Shown piece after piece: positions 53,512 to 63,141 of a DNA stretch of 64,000 nt. The stretch's first letter is position 1; each line of letters opens with the position of its first letter. Source of the stretch: M55B127 sp034521955 (GTDB lineage: Bacteria > Bacillota > Halanaerobiia > Halanaerobiales > M55B127); the NCBI GenBank assembly GCA_034521955.1, contig JAXHLT010000001.1, forward strand, positions 248,001-312,000. Direction: 5' to 3'. The notes under the pieces are model-generated. The model made no database searches. It was given only the letters and a program-made list of their open reading frames with translations, and had not been told where the DNA came from. The translations under genes were made by a program, and so were the position numbers.

Positions 53512-55833
53512 TTAATATTTTCGAATGATTTCACATTTTTCGTTAATATTAATTTTTTTATTGTCTATATTAATTACTAAATCATTTTTGAATTCTAATA
53601 CCTTTATAATAATCTTTTCTTTTGTAATATTTATATTTAATTTATTTTTTCTAATAATTATATTAAATGATATTAGATTCCATTTTTCAGGTAGTTTAGG
53701 TTTAATATATAATTTTTCACCTTTAATTTTAACCCCACCAAAACCAAATACAACGGACTGCCAGAGACCACCAAGAGAAGCTGCATGTAAACCTTTATTA
53801 CTGCTTTGCATATCTTTGCCCAAATCAACTCTTGCTGCTTTTTTAAAATGTTCATATGCTTTTTGTGATTCATCTACTCTACTTGCTACTGCAGCATGTA
53901 TTGATTGACTTAATGAAGAATCATGGGTGGTCAGTGCTTCATAATAGTTGTAATTTTTCTTAATTACTTCTTTATCAAACATGTCTTCTAATAGATATAA
54001 TAACATAACTAAATCAGCTTGTTTGATTACTTTTGTATTTTTTATTTCTTCCCAACCCATATCATTAAAGACTTCTTTTGTTTCTGATTTTTTATACTTA
54101 TCAAGGTTAATTTCTTTAAGATTTTTATAACCTTCAAACTGTTCTATAACTAAATTCTTATCTGGTTTTAATAAATATATTTTTTCTTTTTTCTTTTGCC
54201 AATCTTCAATTTCTTTTTCCTTTAGATTAACTCTTTTTTTAAATTCTTTAAAATACTTTTCAGAACTGTTCTTTAAGAAATCTAGATATTCCAATGCTTT
54301 ATCAAACTGCCAGTAAACTAGATAATTAGTATATGAATTGTTATCAACATGTTCTTTATATTCATCAGGTCCCATAATATTGCTAATCTCATATCTATCT
54401 TCATCGGTATTATATTCTACCCGAGAAGCCCAAAATCTTGTGGCTTCAATAAATGTTTCAAAACCGTAAGCTTTCATAAAGTTAAGATCATCAGTAGCTT
54501 CATAATACTGATTTATTGCATATTGAATATCAGCAGTAATATGGTGTTGTATATCTCCACTTAATATTCTAATTTCTTCACCTGTTAACAAATCAACAGC
54601 CCCATACTTTGGTGTGGTTTCTTCTCCTGTATCAGCACTTTCCCAGGCAAACATAGCACCTTTATAACCATTTTCTTTAGCTTTCTTTTTTGCTCCATCT
54701 AATGTAAGATATCTATATTTTAATAATTTTTTTGCAACTTCTGGAAATGTGTAAATATAAAAAGGTGTGATAAATGAATCTGTATCCCAAAAAACATGTC
54801 CTTTATAACCCTCACCAGTTAAACCTTTAGCAGGAATACTAATCCTTGCATCATGATCTGGAGTCATCTGAATTAGATGATACTGTGCAAATCTGATAGC
54901 TAACTGATCAAAATTACTACCTGATATTTTTATATCCATATCATTCCAAAGATCATGCCACTTATCTATATGTTTTTGTTTGATTGTTTTATAATCATCC
55001 TTATCTATATTATTTAATGTATCTAGAACTTTTTTTTCAATTTCTTCATTATTTTTCATATCTTTATCTCTACTTGAGTAAGCAGCTAGTATTTTATACA
55101 TTTCAATTTCATCATTATTGCCAATATTAAATTTATATCTCTCTTTTAAAAGTCTTTTCTCTGTAATTTTAAGTTTGATACTTTTAAGTTTTTTATTGTT
55201 TTTATATACTCTTTGTTTTAATCCAAATCCTAAATTTATATTTGACTGCTGTGTTTTGGGTTCATAAATCAAGTTATTATCTATTACTCTTTTTACCCCT
55301 TCAGTAAGATGTTGGGTGCCTGTATTAGTAATTCTGCCATCAAAACCACTTTTAATTTCAATGTTACCAGAAAAATTTACAGACTCTATATTGATTTTTA
55401 ATAAACCGAGATGATGATCTGCTAGTGATAAAAATCTTTCAAAATGAAATTTTAATATTTTTTTATGACTACCTTCCCAGATGAATTCTCTGCTTAATAT
55501 TCCATCTTTTAAATTTAGTTTTCTACTATAATCATATAGTTTGCCATCTTTTAAGTTGAGTTTTTCATTATCAATATATATATCAGTATTAATCCAGTCT
55601 GGTAAATTTGGCAGTTCGGTTACCTCATCAGTAAATTTATCAAAAATACCTGAAATAAAAAAACCTCGTTTTTCTCCGATATAACTTTCTTCAAAGGAAG
55701 CTCTAAGACCCATATAACCATTACCTAGACTAAATAGAGATTCAAACTTTGACTGGTTGTCTATATTAAAATTTTCTTCTTCAACTATCCAGTTTTTATA
55801 CTCTCCATTACCGCTATTATAATTAATAGTCAT
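53512..55833 (-). CDS. GH65 disaccharide phosphorylase
   Basis: Phosphorolyses an alpha-glucoside (maltose, trehalose, kojibiose or nigerose) to beta-glucose-1-phosphate plus sugar. The 773 aa have an N-terminal beta-sandwich, a long (alpha/alpha)6 barrel and a short C-terminal sheet. Signature pieces: GHVFWDTDSFITPFYIYTFP, FAWESADTGEETTPKYG, NIMGPDEYKEHVDNNSYTN with the general-acid Glu, and HDSSLSQSIHAA near the phosphate site. Substrate specificity cannot be read by eye. pgmB about 3 kb away would use its product. ATG at 55831-55833 follows AGGAGG. Confidence 0.88.
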   Translation of the reverse strand: MTINYNSGNGEYKNWIVEEENFNIDNQSKFESLFSLGNGYMGLRASFEESYIGEKRGFFISGIFDKFTDEVTELPNLPDWINTDIYIDNEKLNLKDGKLYDYSRKLNLKDGILSREFIWEGSHKKILKFHFERFLSLADHHLGLLKINIESVNFSGNIEIKSGFDGRITNTGTQHLTEGVKRVIDNNLIYEPKTQQSNINLGFGLKQRVYKNNKKLKSIKLKITEKRLLKERYKFNIGNNDEIEMYKILAAYSSRDKDMKNNEEIEKKVLDTLNNIDKDDYKTIKQKHIDKWHDLWNDMDIKISGSNFDQLAIRFAQYHLIQMTPDHDARISIPAKGLTGEGYKGHVFWDTDSFITPFYIYTFPEVAKKLLKYRYLTLDGAKKKAKENGYKGAMFAWESADTGEETTPKYGAVDLLTGEEIRILSGDIQHHITADIQYAINQYYEATDDLNFMKAYGFETFIEATRFWASRVEYNTDEDRYEISNIMGPDEYKEHVDNNSYTNYLVYWQFDKALEYLDFLKNSSEKYFKEFKKRVNLKEKEIEDWQKKKEKIYLLKPDKNLVIEQFEGYKNLKEINLDKYKKSETKEVFNDMGWEEIKNTKVIKQADLVMLLYLLEDMFDKEVIKKNYNYYEALTTHDSSLSQSIHAAVASRVDESQKAYEHFKKAARVDLGKDMQSSNKGLHAASLGGLWQSVVFGFGGVKIKGEKLYIKPKLPEKWNLISFNIIIRKNKLNINITKEKIIIKVLEFKNDLVINIDNKKININEKCEIIRKY

Positions 55834-55970
55834 CACAACTCCTCCTTAACAGTTGTCAAACTTTCATTATATTTATAGTTTGATTTTAACATAGCAATTA
55901 AAATAATTTAAGAAGTTTATTTTTATTCCTTATTATTTTTTTAATTTTCTAACAATTTTAGACATAAAAA

Positions 55971-56046
55971 TGGAGCGGAAAACGGGATTCGAACCCGCGA
56001 CCTTCTCGTTGGCAACGAGATGCTCTACCAGCTGAGCTATTTCCGC
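55971..56046 (-). tRNA. tRNA-Gly (anticodon GCC)
   Basis: Minus-strand cloverleaf: acceptor GCGGAAA/TTTCCGC, D arm AGCTCAGCTGGTAGAGCA, anticodon stem CTCGT/ACGAG with loop TTGCCAA (GCC), T arm GCGGGTTCGAATCCCGT, encoded CCA. 76 bases. Confidence 0.95.
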
Positions 56047-56055
56047 TTGGAATAA

Positions 56056-56140
56056 TGGTGGAGGGGAGAGGATTTGAACCTCTGTAGGCATCGCCGGCAG
56101 ATTTACAGTCTGCTCCCTTTAGCCACTCGGGCACCCCTCC
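56056..56140 (-). tRNA. tRNA-Tyr (anticodon GUA)
   Basis: Minus-strand class II tRNA: acceptor GGAGGGG/CCCCTCC, anticodon stem GCAGA/TCTGC with loop CTGTAAA (GTA), variable arm CGGCGATGCCTACAG, T arm GAGGTTCAAATCCTC, encoded CCA. 85 bases; it lies 9 bases before tRNA-Gly in the same transcript. Confidence 0.95.
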
Positions 56141-56267
56141 ATATTTATTTTTTTAACCGTCAATATTAGTATATCAACGATTCAATCCTTAATTATAGTA
56201 TTATATTTTAGGCCATTTGTCAAGAAAAAAAGACTTGTTATAGGTGATTTTTTATATATTATTATTG

Positions 56268-56302
56268 AAGAGATGGAAACCAAAATCGATTCCCATCTCT
56301 TT
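56268..56302 (-). terminator. Terminator after formate-THF ligase gene
   Basis: Minus strand: AAAGAGATGG, a loop of about 15 bases, then CCATCTCTT and an AT-rich tail. It starts 20 bases after the fhs stop codon. The T tract is weak. Confidence 0.6.
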
Positions 56303-56321
56303 ATTTATCATTATTTTATAC

Positions 56322-57992
56322 TTAAAACAAACCTGAAATCTTTCCATTTTCATCGATATCTATATCTTCAGCTGAAGGTCTTTTCGGTAGTCCAGGCATC
56401 TTAAGTACCGGTCCTGTTGATGGTACTAAAAAGCCTGCTCCTGCTGATAAGGTTACCTTTGATACTGATACTGTAAAGTCTTTTGGTCTACCCTTTAACT
56501 CCGGTTTATCTGAAATAGAGTTTTGGGTCTTGGCCATACAGATTGGTAACTTATCATAACCCTGTTTAGAAAAGGTCTCAATCTGTTTCTCTGCTGTATT
56601 GCTGTAATCTACTCCATCTGCTCCATAGATCTCTACTGCTATCTTTTCTATCTTCTCTTTGATTGATAAATCTTTATCATAAAGGAATTCAAAGTTGCTT
56701 TCTTCATTCTCTAGCATATCTATAATCTGATCTGCTAGTTCAAGGCCACCTTCTCCACCATCAGCCCATACTTCTGATAGGGCAACTCTAATTTTTAACT
56801 CTTCACATTTTTTTCTTACTAGCTCTAATTCTGCCTCGGTATCGGTTGGGAATCTATTGATTCCTACTACTAGAGGTACTTTAAACTTCCTTATATTCTC
56901 TACATGTTTTTCTAAGTTTTCCATACCTTTTTCTAAGGCCTCTAAGTTCTCTTCTTCTAAGTTATCTTTTGCTACTCCACCATGCATCTTAAGGGCCCTG
57001 ATTGTAGCTACTAATACGGTAGCATCTGGGTTTAAGTTAGCATAACGGGACTTAATGTTAAAGAACTTCTCTGCACCTAAGTCTGCACCAAATCCAGCCT
57101 CTGTGATGGTTATATCTGATAACTTCATAGCCATCTTGGTTGCCATTACACTGTTACATCCATGAGCTATGTTTGCAAAAGGTCCACCATGGATAAAGGC
57201 AGGTGTGTTCTCTAGAGTCTGAACTAAGTTAGGTTTTAAGGCATCTTTAAGTAGAGCTGTCATTGCACCCTGTACATTTAAGTCTGCACAGGTTACCGGT
57301 TCATCATCTCTTGTATATCCAATTACTATATCTGCAATCTTTTTCTTTAGTTCCATAAGATTATTGGCTAGACATAAAATAGCCATAATCTCAGAGGCTA
57401 CAGTAATGATAAAACCGTCTTCTCTAGGTTCTCCATTTCCACTACCTCCTAGACCTATTACAATATCTCTTAGGGCTCTATCGTTCATATCGACTACTCT
57501 AGGCCAGTTAATTTGAGTTGGATCGATATTTAATTCATTACCCTGTTTGATATGGTTATCGATTGCTGCTGAGAGTAGGTTATGTGCTATACCTATGGCA
57601 TGGATATCACCTGTAAAGTGTAGGTTTATATCTTCCATTGGGATTACCTGAGAGTAACCACCACCAGCTGCACCACCTTTAATACCCATTGTAGGTCCTA
57701 GGGATGGTTCTCTGATCGCTATCATTGCGTTTTTACCCCTCTGGTTTAAGGCCTGTCCTAAACCTACTGTAGTGGTTGTTTTACCTTCTCCTGCTGGAGT
57801 AGGTGTAATGGCAGTTACTAAGACTAACTTACTGTCTTTATTGGACTGCAGTCTTTGATAGGTATCAAACTTAATCTTTGCCTTATACTTACCATACATT
57901 TCTAAGTCGTCTTCACTTAAGCCAATTCTTTTAGCTACATCAACGATTGGTTCCATTGTAGCTTCTTGAGCTATCTGAATATCACTTTTCAA
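56322..57992 (-). CDS. fhs: Formate--tetrahydrofolate ligase
   Basis: Interconverts formate, THF and ATP with 10-formyl-THF. In histidine or purine fermenters it can run backwards and make ATP. The 556 aa carry TPTPAGEGKTTTTVGLGQAL with the P-loop, EPSLGPTMGIKGGAAGGGYSQV, HFTGDIHAIGIAHNLL, TEAGFGADLGAEKFFNIK and LSAGAGFLVPSTGPVLKMPG. Codon choice looks somewhat less AT-rich than neighbours, as expected for a highly expressed gene. The start is TTG at 57990-57992 behind AAAGGAG. Confidence 0.97.
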   Translation of the reverse strand: MKSDIQIAQEATMEPIVDVAKRIGLSEDDLEMYGKYKAKIKFDTYQRLQSNKDSKLVLVTAITPTPAGEGKTTTTVGLGQALNQRGKNAMIAIREPSLGPTMGIKGGAAGGGYSQVIPMEDINLHFTGDIHAIGIAHNLLSAAIDNHIKQGNELNIDPTQINWPRVVDMNDRALRDIVIGLGGSGNGEPREDGFIITVASEIMAILCLANNLMELKKKIADIVIGYTRDDEPVTCADLNVQGAMTALLKDALKPNLVQTLENTPAFIHGGPFANIAHGCNSVMATKMAMKLSDITITEAGFGADLGAEKFFNIKSRYANLNPDATVLVATIRALKMHGGVAKDNLEEENLEALEKGMENLEKHVENIRKFKVPLVVGINRFPTDTEAELELVRKKCEELKIRVALSEVWADGGEGGLELADQIIDMLENEESNFEFLYDKDLSIKEKIEKIAVEIYGADGVDYSNTAEKQIETFSKQGYDKLPICMAKTQNSISDKPELKGRPKDFTVSVSKVTLSAGAGFLVPSTGPVLKMPGLPKRPSAEDIDIDENGKISGLF

Positions 57993-58030
57993 CTTAAATC
58001 ATCTCCTTTTAGATGTTTTGTTATAGTTAA

Positions 58031-58765
58031 TTAATAAATACCTGAATATTTTTTTTGCACAACAGATGAATATACATAGTTTATCATTGTAATATAATCA
58101 AATACCGGAAGATTGGTGGCTTGTTGTACAGCTTTTGAGTATGGAGGTAATACACTACATTCAAGTAATATTGCACCAATATCATTCTCCTGATCTACCA
58201 TATCATTAGCTGTCATTACAACTTCTTTTTCTATCTTTTCAGGATCTAATACACCAACTTCTTCGATAATTGATTTATTGAAATCTTTTTTATCTTCTAA
58301 TCCCTTTATAGTTATAGGGATTTTATTATTTATTCCTACTTCTTTTAATAATTTTTTATCATCTAATGATTTAGAATTAGCAGATATAATACCAACTTTT
58401 TTATCTTTACCAATAATATTAGAAATAAATGGAACTTGTAACATACTAGATAAAAATACCGGAATATTTAAATCTTTTACTAACTGCTGCTGATAAATTG
58501 CCATAAAACCACAATCACCAGTAATTGCTTTGACACCTTGGCTTGCAAGATTTTCAGCTGCTTCTTTCAACTTATTATAAGCAGATTTATCTTTACTAAA
58601 AATTCTTTTTACAGTAAGGTCTTCAACAGTTTCAAAACGAACTGGAAAATCATATGTAGAAGCATTCCCTACATCACCAGGTATAAAAGGGGTATAGGTA
58701 TCGAGCATTAAAATTCCAATTGCTTCTCCATAACTTACCTGCCCTTTATTTGCTTTATAAAGCAT
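58031..58765 (-). CDS. Aspartate/glutamate racemase-family protein
   Basis: The 244-aa protein has two cysteine motifs placed like the catalytic pair of Asp/Glu/hydantoin racemases: AITGDCGFMAIYQQ and AILLECSVLPPYSKA. GIISANSKSL also fits. The family includes racemases, decarboxylases and EutA-type proteins of ectoine gene clusters. ATG at 58765 follows GGAGGGG. It is between the TRAP binding protein gene and fhs, so may belong to the TRAP cluster. Exact reaction unknown. Confidence 0.75.
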   Translation of the reverse strand: MLYKANKGQVSYGEAIGILMLDTYTPFIPGDVGNASTYDFPVRFETVEDLTVKRIFSKDKSAYNKLKEAAENLASQGVKAITGDCGFMAIYQQQLVKDLNIPVFLSSMLQVPFISNIIGKDKKVGIISANSKSLDDKKLLKEVGINNKIPITIKGLEDKKDFNKSIIEEVGVLDPEKIEKEVVMTANDMVDQENDIGAILLECSVLPPYSKAVQQATNLPVFDYITMINYVYSSVVQKKYSGIY

Positions 58766-58793
58766 CTTACCCCTCCTCAACATTAAAAATAAC

Positions 58794-58814
58794 AGGGGCT
58801 ATAAAATAGCCCCC
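58794..58814 (-). terminator. Hairpin between dctP and racemase-like gene
   Basis: Minus strand: GGGGGCTA TTTTA TAGCCCC followed by TGTTATTTTT. Directly after the dctP stop codon. It may be a partial terminator that lowers downstream expression. Confidence 0.75.
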
Positions 58815-58840
58815 GTCTTTGTATTTATTTGTGATTCTAA

Positions 58841-59887
58841 TTACTCAGCATACATTTCTTCTGCTGCTTTAATCTCAGCTTGAAGTTTTTCTAATATAGC
58901 TGCTCCTTCTTCTCCTACATCTTCTTTATATGATTCCCAAACAGTTCTTGCTATTTCAGCAAAAGCTGCTCTTTCTTCTTCAGTTAATCTAATTACTTCA
59001 AGTGAAGGCTTATCTTCTAACATAAGTTCAAGTCTTGATGCGTTTAATTCTTGTTGAACATCAAAGATATAGTCAGTCATACCTCTAGAAGTTTCAACTA
59101 TCATTTCTTGATACTCTTCAGGTAAGTTATTAAAGAAGTTTTGGTTTATAATAACTCCTGTAATAAATGGAACCTGTTTAGCTTCAATTAAATAATCTTG
59201 TTGTTCATAGAACTTCATTTCTTGTGTTGCAAAGTATGGCTGAACCTGAGCATCAATCATGTTTAACTGTAATGAACTGTAAATTTCAGAATAAGCTAAA
59301 CGAACAGCGTTAGCACCATAAGCTTTATAGTTATCAATTAAGATTGGATCTCCCATAACCCTAATTTTTACGCCTTCAAAATCTTTGGGCTTTCTTATAG
59401 GCTTGTTGGCTGTCCATACCTGCCAACCTTCATGGAATACTTGTAATAACTTTAATCCTTTGTCATTATATATTCCAGATAGATCTTGATAAATTGCTTC
59501 ACTATTTTCCATTACGTGTTTGTTAACCTGTAGGTTATCTGACCATAAATAGTGTAGTGAGAACATTCCTGCTTGTGGAATAGTTGTTGCAAACCAACTT
59601 GGAGTTGAAAATGAAAATTCTAATACACCATTAATGGTTTGTTCTGAGATATCTCCACTTGTACCTAATGTACCATAAGGATAGATATCAATACTTACTT
59701 CTCCATCAGATTTTTCTTCAATTCTTCTTTTAAATTCTTTAGCCCACTCGTGTTGAACACTACCTTCTATTTCCTCTAAAGCAAACTTCCAGTTATAATC
59801 TTGAGCTGCAACACTTTCTAAGTTAACAACACCAAATACCATTAAAGCAACAAGAGTAAACACTACTATTTTATAAATTTTTCTCAT
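58841..59887 (-). CDS. TRAP transporter substrate-binding protein (DctP family)
   Basis: Secreted receptor of a sodium- or proton-driven TRAP importer. The 348 aa begin with a signal peptide (MRKIYKIVVFTLVALMVFGV, cleavage near VAAQD). The family blocks EGSVQHEWAKEFKRRIEEKS, VKIRVMGDPILIDNYKAYGA and AYSEIYSSLQLNMIDAQVQP are present; the Arg in KIRVMG binds the carboxylate of the ligand in known members. Good SD GGGGGAAA. The other TRAP subunits lie 1.3-3 kb upstream, with an M20 gene in between. Confidence 0.92.
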   Translation of the reverse strand: MRKIYKIVVFTLVALMVFGVVNLESVAAQDYNWKFALEEIEGSVQHEWAKEFKRRIEEKSDGEVSIDIYPYGTLGTSGDISEQTINGVLEFSFSTPSWFATTIPQAGMFSLHYLWSDNLQVNKHVMENSEAIYQDLSGIYNDKGLKLLQVFHEGWQVWTANKPIRKPKDFEGVKIRVMGDPILIDNYKAYGANAVRLAYSEIYSSLQLNMIDAQVQPYFATQEMKFYEQQDYLIEAKQVPFITGVIINQNFFNNLPEEYQEMIVETSRGMTDYIFDVQQELNASRLELMLEDKPSLEVIRLTEEERAAFAEIARTVWESYKEDVGEEGAAILEKLQAEIKAAEEMYAE

Positions 59888-59995
59888 TTTAATTTATTTC
59901 CCCCTTTTTAGTATGTGAAATTAAATGTAGGTACTACTTTAACTGCTAATTTCAATCTACTTATCAACCCCCCTCTTTAATAATTATACTCGCTT

Positions 59996-61176
59996 CTACT
60001 TTGATAAGTAATTTAAAGCGCTTCTTACATGCATCTCAACACCTAATGACAATGAATCTTCATCTATATTGAACTTAGGATGGTGATGAGCAAAATGAGT
60101 ACCTTTTTCCTTGTTTCCAATTCCTATGAAATAAAATGTAGAAGGAACTTCATCAGAAAACTCTCCAAAATCTTCACCAGCTAGATTTGTATAATCTACA
60201 ATATCACTTTTGTTTTCCATTACCTCTTGAGCACTTTCATAGGCTAGTTCTACCATCTCTTCATTATTATATACTGGAGGACTTTCTACAATATATTCTA
60301 TCTCATAATCAGCTCTATGTGAATCACATACATTTTTAATAATACGTTCAAATCTTTCCTTAGGTCTTTCATTACCTCCAGGATTATCTCTGTATAGGTA
60401 TCTAATTGTACCTCTTAACATTACTTCTTCAGGTATTATATTTGTTGCTGTTCCGCCATTAATCTGACCAAACATAATTAATGTAGGTTTAAGTGGGTCA
60501 ATCTCTCTGGTCTGTATTGATTGTACACTTTGAATTACATTACTAGCAACAATGATAGGATCAATTGCATCATGTGGTGCAGAAGTATGACCACCCTGGC
60601 CTTTGATTTTTAGTTCAAATTCATATAAGCCGCCCATTACGGCTCCATGTGAAATAGCAATTTTACCACTTTCAATTGGTGACCATAAGTGTATTCCAAA
60701 AGCCCCATCTACCTTGGGATTTTCTAATACTCCCTCTTCAATCATTCTGCGGGCTGCTTCACCTTCTTCATTGGGTTGAAATACAAATTTAATATTACCA
60801 TTTATTTTATCTTTATGTTTTGAAAGTATCTTAGCTGCTATCATCAGCATTGAAGTATGTCCATCGTGAGCACAGGCATGCATTACACCTTCATTTTGTG
60901 ATTTATATTCAACATCATTTTGTTCTGTAATTGGTAAAGCATCCATATCTGCTCTAAGCATCAATGTTTTTCCAGGATTATCTCCTTCAAGAAGGCCAAT
61001 AACACCGGTTTCTGCTACATTTTCAGTTACTTCTAAGACCTAAACCTTTTAAATAACTGGCAACTTTCTTTAGAGGTTCTAAACTCTTTAAAACCAAGTT
61101 CAGGATGTTTATGAAAGTCTCTTCTTAACTCGATTAGCTCATCATTATGTTCTTTAACCAATTCTTTTATATCCAT
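59996..61176 (-). pseudogene. M20-family amidohydrolase, N-terminal part split by two single-base insertions
   Basis: The long 3' frame gives LMLRADMDALPITE, MHACAHDGHTSMLM (metal ligands), VFQPNEEGEAARRMIEEG, a dimerisation domain and FAHHHPKFNIDEDSL, as in hippurate- or N-acyl-amino-acid-type amidohydrolases. The start (ATG 61174-61176, MDIKELVKEHNDELIELRRD then FHKHPELGFKEFRTSK) lies in another frame; KVASYLKGLGL is in a second and EVTENVAETGVIGLLEGD in a third. Two extra bases, near 61066-61073 and in CTAAG at 61033-61037, restore a normal 392-aa protein. TRAP gene context suggests it acts on an imported N-acylated or cyclic compound. Confidence 0.85.
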
Positions 61177-61191
61177 ATTGTAATCCTCCTA

Positions 61192-62475
61192 TTAATAACC
61201 GTATGCTAGATCTCTTAAGAACAATGCCACATCTGGGAAGAATATCAATAGTGCTGAAACCACTAATAACATGGCGATAAATACAGGTGTCTTTTTGATA
61301 ACTTGGAAATATGGTCTTTTAAAGACCGCAATAGCCGTGAATATATCACACCCGAAGGGCGGTGTAGCTGAACCAATTGCTGCCTGTAAAGTAACCATTG
61401 TACCAACTAATACTGGGTCGATTCCTAAAGTTGTTACTACCGGTTTGAAAATTGGTGTAAGTATCATAATAACAACGATAGGGTCAACAAACATACAACC
61501 AATAAAGAACGCAACTGCTATTACAAATAATACCCAAGTTTGAGTTGGATTAGCACCTATTATTCCAGGTAGAATCTGTTGGGGAATTCTTGCTAATGAA
61601 ATCAACCATGAAAATGCTACCCCTGATCCTACTAAAATAAAAACTACCCCTGTAACTAAACCAGTCGATAATGCTATTTCTTTTAAATCTGTAATTTTTA
61701 AGTTTCTATATACAAGTATTTCTACAAGCCCTGCATAAAATACTGATGCAGCCGCAGCTTCTGTTGGACTAAAGAAACCAGAATAAATACCACCAATAAT
61801 TATTGCTGGAAAACCAAAAGCAACTAAGGCTTTTTTAGTAACATTCCATCTTTTTGACCAACTAGCTTTCTCATGTGTAGGAATACCTTTCATCCTTGCA
61901 TAGAAGTAACTATATACAGAAAACATAAATAGTATTAGTAATCCTGGTCCAATACCTGCTATAAATAATTCTCCTATTGATGTACCACTTACAACACCAT
62001 AAACAATCATACCAATACTTGGTGGAATAAGTAATGCAATATCACTTGAATTTATAATTAATGCTGTGGTAAAGGAATCATCATAACCATCTCTTAAAAG
62101 ATAAGGTCTCATGGTTCCTCCAATAGCTACCACTGTCGCCTGAGTAGAACCTGAAATAGCTCCAAAAAAAGTACAGGCTGCCGCAGTAGTTATTGCCATA
62201 CCACCTTTTACATGCCCTACAAATACTTTTACAAAATCAACCAATCTGTTTGACATTTCACCTGCTGACATAATATCAGCTGCTAATATGAACATCGGAA
62301 CTGCTATTAGGGAAGCAGGTAAGATTCCAGCTATCATTTGCTGGACTAAAACAGTTGGGCTAAATGCAGGGAAATAAAAATGCATTATAACTAATGGTGC
62401 ACTGAGTAGTGGTATCATCATTGGAAAACCTAAAAACAGTAAAACTACCATAACTGTAACCATTAATGCCAACAT
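61192..62475 (-). CDS. TRAP transporter large permease (DctM family)
   Basis: The 427-aa transport subunit has about twelve helices. The family blocks LIAVPMFILAADIMSAGEMS, GGMAITTAAACTFFGAISGS, IPPSIGMIVYGVVSGTSIGE and GCMFVDPIVVIMILTPIFKP are present. ATG at 62473-62475, 9 bases after GAGGAG, is preferred over an ATG that overlaps that site. It follows the small permease gene after 49 bases. Confidence 0.93.
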   Translation of the reverse strand: MLALMVTVMVVLLFLGFPMMIPLLSAPLVIMHFYFPAFSPTVLVQQMIAGILPASLIAVPMFILAADIMSAGEMSNRLVDFVKVFVGHVKGGMAITTAAACTFFGAISGSTQATVVAIGGTMRPYLLRDGYDDSFTTALIINSSDIALLIPPSIGMIVYGVVSGTSIGELFIAGIGPGLLILFMFSVYSYFYARMKGIPTHEKASWSKRWNVTKKALVAFGFPAIIIGGIYSGFFSPTEAAAASVFYAGLVEILVYRNLKITDLKEIALSTGLVTGVVFILVGSGVAFSWLISLARIPQQILPGIIGANPTQTWVLFVIAVAFFIGCMFVDPIVVIMILTPIFKPVVTTLGIDPVLVGTMVTLQAAIGSATPPFGCDIFTAIAVFKRPYFQVIKKTPVFIAMLLVVSALLIFFPDVALFLRDLAYGY

Positions 62476-62524
62476 CCGTCTCATCTCCTCAATTCTAAGA
62501 TTTATAAAACTCTTTCATTATTTT

Positions 62525-63086
62525 TTAGTCTATTAAAGATTTATCTTCACTCATTGCTGTTTCTAAATCTTCATATTCTGATTGTTCTTCAAATGAAATC
62601 CATACCTCATCTTCCATTAAGTTCTTAATAAAAGCAAGAGTGTAATGTATATCTGTCATTAGCAGTCCAATTGGTACCCATATCCAGATATAAAAAAGCG
62701 GTACTCTCATAACCGGACTCATTCTTCCACTAGTAAATACATCAAATACATAGATGACAGATAAATAAGTAACATAGTACATTATTATTGCGGTACCACC
62801 AGTCATAATATATACTAATATCTTTTTTATCTTCTTATTTGCAATATCAAAAAATGCTGACATTCTGATATGCCTACCATTTCTTGCTGCATAACTGGTA
62901 CCTAAGAAATGTAATTATTACAATTAGAAATTCATTAATCTCTGTAGCAAAAGATAAACCCTGTCCAAAGAAGTTTCTAGAAATTACATTAACTATTGTT
63001 AATGATGCCATAGCCATAACACCATATGCTAAAATATATTCTTCAAATATTTTAATCATTCCATTTATTTTATCTAAAAATTTCAT
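62525..63086 (-). pseudogene. TRAP transporter small permease (DctQ family), split by a single-base insertion
   Basis: The first part reads MKFLDKINGMIKIFEEYILA, then NVISRNFFGQGLSFATEINE and FLIVIITFL before the frame is lost. One base away the DctQ sequence goes on GTSYAARNGRHIRMSAFFDI and runs to the stop at 62525. An extra base in CTAAG (62902-62906) explains the break; removing it gives a 186-aa four-helix protein of normal size. ATG at 63086 has AAGGGG 10 bases upstream. As written no full small permease is made. Confidence 0.87.
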
Positions 63087-63141
63087 GCTTAAAATCACCC
63101 CTTTTAAAGGTGTTTAGTTAACCACCTAATAATATCATATC

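Noticed and set aside
62525..63086. Two separate small membrane proteins
   Set aside because: Together they reconstruct one DctQ protein exactly at a one-base shift, next to dctM.
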